DNA of 10,276 bases, taken from the NCBI GenBank assembly GCA_046482855.1, contig JAWOEH010000018.1:1-10276 (forward strand). Direction: 5' to 3'. The notes below the pieces were generated by a model that had not been told where the DNA came from, ran no database searches, and worked only from the letters and a program-made list of their open reading frames with translations. This document shows, piece after piece, positions 1 through 6,344 of this stretch. The stretch's first letter is position 1. Each line of letters begins with the position of its first letter. The translations under genes and the position numbers were made by a program. The stretch is from CAYVSF01 sp046482855. Its GTDB lineage: Bacteria; Bacteroidota; Bacteroidia; Bacteroidales; UBA12077.

Positions 1-108
1 ATCGTTGTGCTCACTGCCCCGCAGCAGGGTGCCGCCAAACCCGGAGCCGATCTCAAAGCCCTTGGTGGCCGGCAGTGACATCACCGCCTTGGCCAGATCC
101 GCCTCCAT
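1..108 (-). pseudogene. aroC: chorismate synthase, internal fragment (chimeric join)
   Basis: Read on the minus strand, these bases give 36 uninterrupted codons starting MEADLAKAVMSLPATKGFEI and ending RGSEHND. This is the conserved segment of chorismate synthase around the K-G-(F/V)-E-I-G-x-G-F motif, followed by the R-G-S-E-x-x-D stretch that helps bind FMN and substrate. The enzyme converts 5-enolpyruvylshikimate-3-phosphate to chorismate in the cytoplasm, the last step of the shikimate pathway. The fragment should lie a little past the middle of a protein of about 350 residues. The C-terminal part would continue beyond the left edge. The N-terminal half is missing, because the reading becomes unrelated (W-R) just before the first M and the plus strand turns into a TonB receptor there. 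The ATG at 108-106 is an internal methionine, not a start. The family call is from recalled motifs; the broken end is seen directly. Confidence 0.85.
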
Positions 109-113
109 CCTCC
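104..113. other. chimeric junction: aroC antisense to TonB receptor
   Basis: Minus-strand chorismate synthase homology reads cleanly up to about 108. Plus-strand receptor homology (S-S-N-N-E-L-S) begins at 108. The two coding segments abut in opposite orientation, with both genes interrupted and no insertion-sequence end, attachment site or stop-containing spacer between them. A short CCTCC-like similarity at the seam could have promoted a misassembly or a ligation chimera. Confidence 0.75.
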
Positions 114-2087
114 AATAACGAGTTGAGCAACCAGTACAATGTGCGGGGAGGAAGTTTTGATGAGAATATGATCTATGTGAATCACATTGAAATTTACCGT
201 CCTTTATTAATACGCTCGGGTAAACAGGAGGGGCTGAGCTTTGTCAATTCCGATATGGTCTCCTCCATTCGGTTTTCGGCTGGCGGTTTCGATGCCAGTT
301 ATGGCGATAAAATGGCTTCGGTGCTGGATATCCGGTATGCTGTGCCCGATACCTTTACAGGCAGCTTTTCGGGCAGTCTGCTGGGGGCACGGGCGCATTT
401 TATGGGGCGCGATGCTTCGCGCAGGTTCACCTACAACATTGGCGCCCGCTATAAAACCACCGGCTACCTGCTGAATACTACCGAAACCAAAGGTGATTAT
501 GATCCCCGTTTTTTTGATGTGCAAAGCTATTTTACCTACCAGTTGGCCACACGTTGGCGCCTGGAGTTTCTGGGGAACTATAATAAAAATCGATATGCTT
601 TTACGCCAACTACCCGCAGTACCTCCTTTGGCACACTCTCCAATGCCTTAAATTTGCAAGTGTATTACGAGGGTGAGGAGCGGGATGAATTTGAAACCGG
701 AATGGGCGCCTTTTCGCTCATTTATGAGGAGGAGAACAAATGGCAGGTACAGCTATTAACCTCGTGGTTTGCAACTGCCGAGCTGGAGAATTACGATATT
801 TTGGGGCAATATTCGCTGAATGAGCTGGACAAATCCACCGACTCGCAAACCTATAGCGATAGCCTGATGAATTTAGGCGTGGGTTCGTTTCTAAATCATG
901 CCCGGAACCAGCTTTATGCGCAGGTTTGGGCCGTGGGCATACGTGGAGGTCGCTACTGGCGAAATGCCGAACTGCGTTGGGGAGCCACCTATAAAAAGGA
1001 GACTATCGACGATGAATTGCGTGAGTGGAAGTATCTCGATTCGGCAGGCTATTCACTTCCCCGGCAGGATGCGAGCGTAATGCTGTATGATGCACGCCGG
1101 GCGCAGAATACCTTATCGGCTCACAGGATTTCGGGGTACCTGATGGGTATTTGGGAACGATCAACAGGGTGGGGGCGCCTTTTTGTCAACGGGGGCATGC
1201 GCTTTCATTACCGCGATCTTTCCGAAACCTTATTGCTTTCCCCACGGGTTTCAGCTTCTTTGGTGCCCGATTATGCGCCCAAATTGCGCTTTCAGGCCGC
1301 TGCAGGCCTCTATTATCAACCTGCCTTTTATAAGGAGATGCGGCGCCCCGATGGAACACTTAATCTGCAGAGCGACCCACAGCGAGCCATTCACTATTTA
1401 CTGGGCGCGCGATGGCAGTTTACTGCCTGGGAAAGGCCTTTTCAGCTACACGTGGAGGCCTTTTATAAAGATTACAGCAACCTTGTGCCTTACAAACAGG
1501 ATAATGTGCAGCTGCAGTATGCCGGCGAAAATTTGTCGGAGGGTTTTGCTACCGGCCTGGATATAAAAATAAACGGGGAGTTTGTGCCTGGGGTACAATC
1601 ATGGGCCAGTTTATCGCTTATGAATACCCGCGAAGATATTGAGGGCGACACCTATACCAATGCTCTGGGCGAAACGGTAGCCATTGGTTCCTTTCCCAGA
1701 CCCACCGACCAGCTGGTGAATTTTAGCATGTACTTTCAGGATTATGTGCCGGGAAATCCCGATTACCGGATGTACCTGAGTCTGCATTATGGCAGTCGCC
1801 TGCCTTTTGCTTCACCGGAAACCGATCGGTACGATTCGGTGTTTCGCATGCCTCCCTATAGGCGCGTGGATTTAGGCTTAACCAAAGCCTTTCATTTGCC
1901 GCGTTTTGCGCACATTGAAAAAATGGAGCTGAGTGCCGAAGTGTTTAACCTTATCGACATTGATAATACCATAAGTTACCTGTGGGTAAAAACGGTTAGC
2001 AATCAACTGGCGCAGTCGGGCTATTATGCCGTTCCCAATTACCTTACCGGGCGGTTGTTAAATTTGCGGTTTCAGGTACATTTTTAA
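108..2087 (+). CDS. TonB-dependent outer-membrane receptor, 5'-truncated
   Basis: This is an outer-membrane active transporter of the Bacteroidota TonB-dependent type. It would import a bulky ligand using energy from TonB-ExbBD. About 659 residues remain. They start inside the plug domain with the motifs NELSNQYNVRGG and DENMIYVN, then the plug end with GGFDASYGDKMASVLDIRY. A long beta-barrel rich in aromatic alternating strands follows, ending RFQVHF with the terminal phenylalanine expected of barrel proteins. The signal peptide, the carboxypeptidase-like N-terminal domain and the first part of the plug are absent. An ATG at 75 is in frame, but its first 11 codons come from antisense chorismate synthase sequence, so it is not a true start. 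The substrate cannot be inferred because no SusD partner or other linked gene is present. No terminator is evident just after the stop codon. Confidence 0.9.
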   Translation, partial: SSNNELSNQYNVRGGSFDENMIYVNHIEIYRPLLIRSGKQEGLSFVNSDMVSSIRFSAGGFDASYGDKMASVLDIRYAVPDTFTGSFSGSLLGARAHFMGRDASRRFTYNIGARYKTTGYLLNTTETKGDYDPRFFDVQSYFTYQLATRWRLEFLGNYNKNRYAFTPTTRSTSFGTLSNALNLQVYYEGEERDEFETGMGAFSLIYEEENKWQVQLLTSWFATAELENYDILGQYSLNELDKSTDSQTYSDSLMNLGVGSFLNHARNQLYAQVWAVGIRGGRYWRNAELRWGATYKKETIDDELREWKYLDSAGYSLPRQDASVMLYDARRAQNTLSAHRISGYLMGIWERSTGWGRLFVNGGMRFHYRDLSETLLLSPRVSASLVPDYAPKLRFQAAAGLYYQPAFYKEMRRPDGTLNLQSDPQRAIHYLLGARWQFTAWERPFQLHVEAFYKDYSNLVPYKQDNVQLQYAGENLSEGFATGLDIKINGEFVPGVQSWASLSLMNTREDIEGDTYTNALGETVAIGSFPRPTDQLVNFSMYFQDYVPGNPDYRMYLSLHYGSRLPFASPETDRYDSVFRMPPYRRVDLGLTKAFHLPRFAHIEKMELSAEVFNLIDIDNTISYLWVKTVSNQLAQSGYYAVPNYLTGRLLNLRFQVHF

Positions 2088-2182
2088 GTTGAATGGATCA
2101 TGCGTTATAGCTGACTCCAACAGTGTGAATGCAAGGCACTGATGGTGGCGTAAACCTCGGCAATACCCTTTGTTCGTTTTTT

Positions 2183-2340
2183 ATTTTTTTGTAACACAAC
2201 GTCTCTCAAAGGAAACATCTCGCCTGAGCCTGTCTGCCGAAGGCAGGGCCATCGCCTGAGGCGAGACAAGCCAAGTTTCACGAAGGAAAAATAATACGCC
2301 AATCAACGCAAAAGTACACGCGTTAATAGATTTCAGAACA
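2183..2340. repeat. dispersed intergenic repeat A, copy 1 (interrupted)
   Basis: Bases 2191-2215 match 8832-8856 at 21 of 25 positions (GTAACACA.CGT....CAAAGGAAA). If 2216-2289 are skipped, the alignment resumes without a gap, so that 2299-2340 corresponds to 8866-8907. That includes CCAATCAACG(C/T)AAAAGTA with a single mismatch. Both copies are preceded by a T-run. The unit is therefore at least about 85 bp long and occurs twice in the window, always between genes. No function is known to me. Confidence 0.7.
2209..2289. mobile_element. 67-bp hairpin element inserted in repeat A, with 7-bp duplication
   Basis: Repeat A is split here by 67 bp (2216-2282) flanked on both sides by AAGGAAA (2209-2215 and 2283-2289). 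The uninterrupted copy at 8850-8856 has that heptamer once. Inside the insert is an 8-bp inverted pair, TCTCGCCT (2218-2225) and AGGCGAGA (2259-2266). It also holds the hairpins CTGCC-GAA-GGCAG (2234-2246) and TCGCC-TGA-GGCGA (2252-2264). This is what a small non-autonomous REP- or MITE-like element with a target-site duplication would look like. The insertion is seen by comparing the two copies; the transposition mechanism is inference. Confidence 0.55.
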
Positions 2341-2398
2341 TTAGTAAGAAGTGCGATATGTATTCGCTTCAACTACTGGTGTTGCTATTGCTGTCCTC

Positions 2399-2462
2399 CC
2401 TGCCTTTGGCAGGTAAACCTTGAGGGACCTGCCTGCCGGACAGGCAGGGGTGGTCGAAGACC
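2399..2462. repeat. cluster of three GC-rich hairpins
   Basis: Three inverted repeats follow closely: CCTGCC-TTT-GGCAGG (2399-2413), CCTGCCTG-CCGGA-CAGGCAGG (2428-2448) and GGTC-GAA-GACC (2452-2462). The first has a near match in the opposite orientation at 8714-8724 (TGCC-AAA-GGCA), and the CTGCC-GAA-GGCAG core occurs at 2234-2246. They resemble the short GC-rich palindromes often scattered through Bacteroidota intergenic DNA. No T-run follows, so they are not obvious terminators. Confidence 0.5.
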
Positions 2463-2511
2463 GGAGGGTGAATATAATTTACCTATTATCCTCTGATGCC
2501 GAAGGAGTCCT

Positions 2512-2590
2512 CACGTGTGGGTTGCAGGATAGAAATAGGGCTGCGGCATAACAGCATTTTGGAAATGGAAAGGCCCTGAAAGGGCTGTAA
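2512..2590. repeat. dispersed intergenic repeat B, copy 1
   Basis: Bases 2512-2559 match 3065-3112 at 46 of 48 positions, starting CACGTGTGGGTTGCAGGATA. The unit continues into the hairpin GGCCCT-GAA-AGGGCT at 2572-2586 and ends GTAAGC. Later parts (TGCGGCAWAACAGCATTT and the hairpin) recur at 8920-8966. Confidence 0.7.
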
Positions 2591-2651
2591 GCATCAGTTT
2601 GCCAACATCTTTACGACTGCATCCATGATATGTCTTTCTCTGTACTTTTTT

Positions 2652-2663
2652 CTTGCGCGCAAG
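2652..2663. repeat. perfect 12-bp palindrome
   Basis: CTTGCGCGCAAG reads the same on both strands. It is preceded by a run of six T residues. No nearby gene start lies within 600 bp, so an operator role is not supported. Confidence 0.4.
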
Positions 2664-2822
2664 TCAGCTTGGCCGACGCGCTTAAATCAGTAAATTGGGT
2701 ATCTGATTGTCTCCCGCTGAGTTTTATCTTTATGCGACTAGTTGAACAGGTTGTTAATACAGCACCTTTTCATGCGATAATATAAAAAAAAGGGTATTGA
2801 GCGAATAGCACATTAAGGAGAA

Positions 2823-2888
2823 ATGGCGCGTTAGCGCTATAATCTTCGTAGATAAATAAATGGTATAAAATATAAGGGGCGTAGCCCT
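2823..2888. repeat. pair of small hairpins
   Basis: ATGGCGC-GTTA-GCGCTAT (2823-2840, seven pairs including one G-T) is followed by GGGGC-GTA-GCCCT (2876-2888). Both sit in an otherwise very AT-rich stretch that shows no open frame. They look like parts of intergenic repeat units rather than a defined RNA. Confidence 0.35.
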
Positions 2889-3061
2889 GATATCAAAATT
2901 TAAAAACATGCCATATATATCCGGCTATATACCCAATATGTGTTCTCGGTACAAAGAAAATCACGGGTATTGAGTGGATGCCCAATGAATCAGTAAAATT
3001 GATATCTGTAAGCAATTATAAAAAAACGTAGTATTGTTCTTATCTGCGAAAGCCCACGGTG

Positions 3062-3153
3062 CCACACGTGTGGGTTGCAGGATAGAAATAGGACTGCGGC
3101 ATAACAGGATTTCGCAAAGAATAAGCAAAGTTTTGAAAGAGCCGTAAACCATA
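3062..3153. repeat. dispersed intergenic repeat B, copy 2
   Basis: This copy begins with a perfect palindrome, CCACACGTGTGG (3062-3073); copy 1 has one changed arm. It matches copy 1 over 3065-3112 and copy 3 over TGCGGC.TAACAGGATTTCGCAAA (3095-3118). Its hairpin has drifted to GTTTT-GAA-AGAGC (3130-3142) yet still pairs as RNA through two G-U pairs and one A-U replacement. Confidence 0.65.
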
Positions 3154-3165
3154 GCAAAGGGTAAC

Positions 3166-3189
3166 GACTAAACAACTAAACAACTAAAC
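3166..3189. repeat. octamer tandem repeat RACTAAAC x3
   Basis: Three units of period 8 follow one another: GACTAAAC, AACTAAAC, AACTAAAC. A related, more degenerate tract lies at 8993-9038. Both tracts directly follow a copy of repeat B. Confidence 0.6.
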
Positions 3190-3297
3190 GATTACCCCCC
3201 CCTGCAGGAAGCTTTGTTGTTAAAAACGTGTCGGTGGGAACACCAATAACCAATAACACTTTTCATTTTTGATGGTCAATTTTTACCTTTTTACGCT

Positions 3298-3305
3298 TAT
3301 CTTTG
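3298..3305 (+). promoter_or_regulatory. Bacteroidota -7 box upstream of the DUF4301 gene
   Basis: TATCTTTG fits the Bacteroidota sigma-ABfr -7 consensus TAnnTTTG. It ends 32 nt before the ATG at 3338, which would leave a leader of roughly 25 nt. A -33 TTTG at the usual spacing (about 19-21 nt) is not present; the nearest, at 3268-3271, is too far upstream. Confidence 0.45.
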
Positions 3306-3337
3306 ATCCTAAATGAAACGCCAAAAATTGAATCAGA

Positions 3338-4849
3338 ATGAAAGCGGGATTACAGTTTGGATTTACGGACGCCGATAAAGAGCAAATGCGCAAACATGGC
3401 ATACGCCAGAGCAGTGTGGAAACACAGATGGAGAATTTTGAAAAAGGCTTTCCCTATGCTCCGGTAGTGGCTCCAGCCACTACCCACAAGGGTATTTATC
3501 AACTCTCCGATGAGCGGTTGCATACCTTAGTGGAACGTTACGATAACTGGCAGGGAGAAGTGGAGAAGTTTGTGCCTGCTTCAGGTGCAGCCACGCGCAT
3601 GTTTAAGCATCTTTATACCTTTCTGGAGAACCGCAAAATGACCCCTGAGGTGGAAGAGTTTCTGGAACAGATGGAGTCCTTCGCCTTTTTTCCTACATTG
3701 GCAGCTCACTATCCCGGTCCTCTTATGGAGGATGTTAAAGAAAGACCGGAAAGAGTGCTGGAATATTTGCTCACCGATAAAGGGCTGAACTACGGCTGGT
3801 TGCCTAAAGGATTAATTCCCTTTCATGAGTATGACGATAGTCAGCGCACTCCTTTTGAGGAGCATATTGTTGAAGGGGTGCTGTACGCTAAAAATGGCGA
3901 GAAAGTATCGATTCATTTTACTATTTCGCCTGAACATGAACTGGCGTTTAATAAATTGTGGGCTAAACTTTATCGGTACTACGAGGAGAAATACGCAGTG
4001 CGTCTGGAATATACCTACTCCTTTCAGCATGCCGGCACCGACACCATAGCCGTTACTCCCGATAACAAACCTTTTCGTACCGAGTCGGGTGAACTGCTAT
4101 TCCGCCCCGGAGGACATGGTGCCTTGTTAGGGAATCTTAACAGCCGCAATGTTGACATCCTTTTTATAAAGAATATCGACAATGTGGTGCCGGATGGAAT
4201 AAAGGAGGTTACAGTGACCTACAAGAAAGCTTTGGCAGGCTTGCTTTTAGAGGTGCAGGAGCAGGTTTTTCACTACCAGAAAATGTTGGATACAGAGAAA
4301 TTTGAGGAGGTGGAAAAACAGACATTTGATTTTCTCATGGAACAATTTCCAGGGTGCTTGTCGCCTGATTACTGGAAGATGCCTATGGAATTGCGGCAAT
4401 ACGTATTGTTCCGAACCCTTTTTCGTCCCATACGCGTTTGTGGTATGGTGAAGAATGAAGGCGAGCCTGGCGGAGGCCCATTTTGGGTGGAACACCCCGA
4501 TGGGTCGCAAACCCTACAAATTGTGGAGATGGCACAACTAAATATGCACGATAAGGATACGCAAAGTAGCGTAAATCGTGCAACTCACTTTAATCCCGTA
4601 GACTTGGTATGTGGCGTGCGAAACTATCACGGCGATAATTTTGATCTCCCTTTGTTTCGAGATGATAATACAGGTTTTATTGCCGAAAAATCCTATAATG
4701 GCAAGAAAATAAAAGCCCAGGAACTTCCGGGTTTATGGAATGGCGCCATGGCACGTTGGCATACCCTGTTTGTGGAGGTCCCTATTGAAACCTTTAATCC
4801 GGTAAAAACGGTAAACGATCTTTTACGACCGATGCATCAGGTTGAATAG
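3338..4849 (+). CDS. DUF4301 family protein, nucleotidyltransferase-like
   Basis: This 503-residue protein matches the Bacteroidota family DUF4301 in length and in hallmark motifs. No signal peptide or membrane segment is visible, so it is probably cytoplasmic. Two motifs suggest a sugar-nucleotidyltransferase fold. FVPASGAATRMFK (residues 78-90) resembles the G-x-G-T-R-M nucleotide-binding loop. RPGGHGALLGNLN (256-268), followed by DILFIKNIDNV (273-283), recalls the P-P-G-H-G-D and N-x-D-N signatures of UDP-sugar pyrophosphorylases. ISPEH (196-200) also fits. A late segment carries GEPGGGPFWV (about 374-383). The biochemical function is, to my knowledge, uncharacterised, so the activity is inference. 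The start is the first ATG after the -7 box. There is no clear Shine-Dalgarno, as is usual in Bacteroidota. The gene appears to be a single transcription unit ending at the terminator at 4869-4910. Confidence 0.92.
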   Translation: MKAGLQFGFTDADKEQMRKHGIRQSSVETQMENFEKGFPYAPVVAPATTHKGIYQLSDERLHTLVERYDNWQGEVEKFVPASGAATRMFKHLYTFLENRKMTPEVEEFLEQMESFAFFPTLAAHYPGPLMEDVKERPERVLEYLLTDKGLNYGWLPKGLIPFHEYDDSQRTPFEEHIVEGVLYAKNGEKVSIHFTISPEHELAFNKLWAKLYRYYEEKYAVRLEYTYSFQHAGTDTIAVTPDNKPFRTESGELLFRPGGHGALLGNLNSRNVDILFIKNIDNVVPDGIKEVTVTYKKALAGLLLEVQEQVFHYQKMLDTEKFEEVEKQTFDFLMEQFPGCLSPDYWKMPMELRQYVLFRTLFRPIRVCGMVKNEGEPGGGPFWVEHPDGSQTLQIVEMAQLNMHDKDTQSSVNRATHFNPVDLVCGVRNYHGDNFDLPLFRDDNTGFIAEKSYNGKKIKAQELPGLWNGAMARWHTLFVEVPIETFNPVKTVNDLLRPMHQVE

Positions 4850-4868
4850 CACAAAGAAAAAAAGATAG

Positions 4869-4910
4869 AAAAGGCCCCGCTGAGCATTTCCTGCTTAACG
4901 GGGCCTTTTT
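4869..4910. terminator. strong rho-independent terminator, likely bidirectional
   Basis: GGCCCCG (4873-4879) pairs with CGGGGCC (4899-4905), and the stem extends through TGAGCA/TGCTTA (4881-4886 and 4892-4897) around a TTTCC loop. AAAA precedes the stem and TTTTT follows, so it can end transcripts on both strands. It lies 20 nt after the DUF4301 stop and about 70 nt beyond the stop of the convergent lipoprotein gene. Confidence 0.9.
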
Positions 4911-4979
4911 ATTGCTTAATCTTCTGTTCGGGTCCGATGGATTTTCTTGCAGAAAAAGTTTTAGCGTGAAGGATTCGAG

Positions 4980-6332
4980 TTAGGGGATCAGTTCCTCCTC
5001 AAAAAGTACCGACCAGGGGGCCAGCCAGTTAATTTCGCCGGGGGCGAAAGCACCCTTGTAGTCAACTTGCTGAAAGAAGGCGTTTTCCCATGAATACAAC
5101 GGCCCAAAATTGCTGTTTTCTGGTGTTAGCCGGTATACACCTTGATCATAGCCAATGCCTGTATTGAGGAATTGGTTGTTCATGGCTGTAAACTGCTCAT
5201 CAACGAAGGCTTCGTAAGTTGATGAGGGATTTCCTGTGCGGTTTATAATGGTGAAGATGTTGTTTTGTGTATTGTCGGCAACCTCATAAAAAAGGTTGTT
5301 GTACAATGCCAAACGTCCCTGCACCATTTGATTATAGGAGTGTGCTGCTTCCTGGGTTACTTCAATCTGAATGCCCCTTTTTTGTTGCACAAACAGGGAG
5401 TTGTAATAGATTCCCGCACCATTGTCGTTAAATTGCATCAGATAATCCTGCTCGGAGTAGCTGTTGCCAATGTAAGTGGCATTGGCAATGGCCGGAGTGG
5501 TATAGGGCAAACCCAGGTGGTCTTCATCCGAGCCCCCATCGTGTTCGGCCAGGTTGTCGCCCAGGTAGGGTGATTGGATTCCTGCTATAAACTGCAGATT
5601 TCCATTGTAACCTTGATCGAAGTCAAAGGCATCGTCGCCGCAGAAGGCTGCCAAAAGATGCGTGGCATTTACCGTACCGCCAAAGAACTCAAAGCCATCG
5701 TCTTCATTGGAGATGACCTCGATGTGGTGAAGCGCTGTTTTATTGCCAACGCCTGCCAGGGTAAGGCCGTTAATTTCATTGCCCTCGCCAATGTTGGTAC
5801 CCCCGTGGCGGATGGATACATAAGCCATGGTGCCGGAATCGTCGGCCGGATTGTCGCCTCCATATATTCCCCGACGCTCCTCGGTGGGAATGCCTTCAAC
5901 TTTACTTACTCCCGAAGCTGTATTTATGGGGGCATTGCCCAATACAATAACCCCGCCCCACAGGCCTTTGGCCTCGTAAGGAATGGATCCGGTAAGATCA
6001 TCTCCCTCAACGGTAAAGATGATAGGCTCCTCGGGTGTACCTTCGGCAATGATGCGTGCCCCGCGAGCCACAATCAGTGCACTGGCATTGGTGCCTTGTC
6101 CGGGTTTTGCACGAATGACGGTGCCAGGCTCGATGCGCAGGGTTTGTCCGGGATTAACAAATACCAGGCCATCGAGCAGGTAGGTTTTCTCCTTCACCCA
6201 AGTGACGGTGCCTGTACCGCTACCTGCATCCTCGATAATTTGCTCTTCGTTTACGGAGATATCGCTTTTTCGGCAACCACCAAAGATCAACAAAGTGGTT
6301 AGGCTGTATAGGAAAAGTTTTTTTAACTGCAT
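4980..6332 (-). CDS. lipoprotein with parallel beta-helix-like repeats
   Basis: This 450-residue envelope protein has a short signal sequence ending LLIFGGC, with Cys20 as the likely lipidated residue, so it is probably anchored in the outer membrane. The lipobox is relaxed (F-G-G-C). The body has the glycine- and asparagine-rich look of a right-handed beta-helix: PGQTLRIEPGTVIRAKPG (61-78), GLWGGVIVLGNAPIN (123-137), GIYGGDNPADDSG (155-167), EINGLTLAGVG (186-196), NEDDGFEFFGGTVNATHLL (209-227) and CGDDAFDFDQGYNGNLQ (231-247). The D-D-G-F-E-F-F-G-G and D-D-x-F-D core is shared by a large family, sometimes misnamed multidrug transporter, that often sits next to porins or TonB receptors. Its ligand is unknown to me. 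It lies 12 nt downstream of the porin gene and is surely co-transcribed. No enzymatic motif was recognised. Confidence 0.85.
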   Translation of the reverse strand: MQLKKLFLYSLTTLLIFGGCRKSDISVNEEQIIEDAGSGTGTVTWVKEKTYLLDGLVFVNPGQTLRIEPGTVIRAKPGQGTNASALIVARGARIIAEGTPEEPIIFTVEGDDLTGSIPYEAKGLWGGVIVLGNAPINTASGVSKVEGIPTEERRGIYGGDNPADDSGTMAYVSIRHGGTNIGEGNEINGLTLAGVGNKTALHHIEVISNEDDGFEFFGGTVNATHLLAAFCGDDAFDFDQGYNGNLQFIAGIQSPYLGDNLAEHDGGSDEDHLGLPYTTPAIANATYIGNSYSEQDYLMQFNDNGAGIYYNSLFVQQKRGIQIEVTQEAAHSYNQMVQGRLALYNNLFYEVADNTQNNIFTIINRTGNPSSTYEAFVDEQFTAMNNQFLNTGIGYDQGVYRLTPENSNFGPLYSWENAFFQQVDYKGAFAPGEINWLAPWSVLFEEELIP

Positions 6333-6344
6333 ATGCTTGTCAGG

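Larger units (their letters stand above)
2088..3337. other. 1.25-kb intergenic region rich in repeats
   Basis: No credible gene lies here. The few open frames of 60-65 codons on the minus strand have low-complexity, arginine- or serine-rich translations, lack start signals and run across repeats. The stretch holds several short hairpins, two copies of a 48-bp repeat, one interrupted repeat that recurs near 8.8 kb, and an octamer tract. Two further degenerate pairs were noticed: AATCAGTAAA..ATCTG at 2686-2707 and 2989-3010, and GGGTATTGAG near 2792 and 2966. It looks like a landing area for small non-autonomous repeats. Confidence 0.75.

Noticed and set aside
75..107. ATG at 75 as the start of the TonB receptor
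   Set aside because: The first 11 codons are the antisense of chorismate synthase and read as a proline-rich nonsense peptide; no signal peptide follows.
2105..2372. Two overlapping minus-strand open frames of about 65 codons
   Set aside because: They run through repeat A and its hairpin insert, have no start signals and show no protein-like composition.
2961..3175. Overlapping minus-strand open frames of 61-63 codons
   Set aside because: They lie within repeat B copy 2 and AT-rich DNA, and the overlap in two frames is typical of chance.
2399..3189. CRISPR-like array
   Set aside because: The repeats are not regularly spaced, differ in length and sequence, and have no cas genes nearby.
2088..3337. 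tRNA, rRNA or riboswitch in the long gap
   Set aside because: No cloverleaf, conserved rRNA segment or recognisable aptamer core was found by eye; only simple hairpins are present.
5574..6302. Long plus-strand open frame (242 codons) opposite the lipoprotein gene
   Set aside because: It is the antisense shadow of a well-supported gene with signal peptide and family motifs; its own translation has no recognisable domain or start context.
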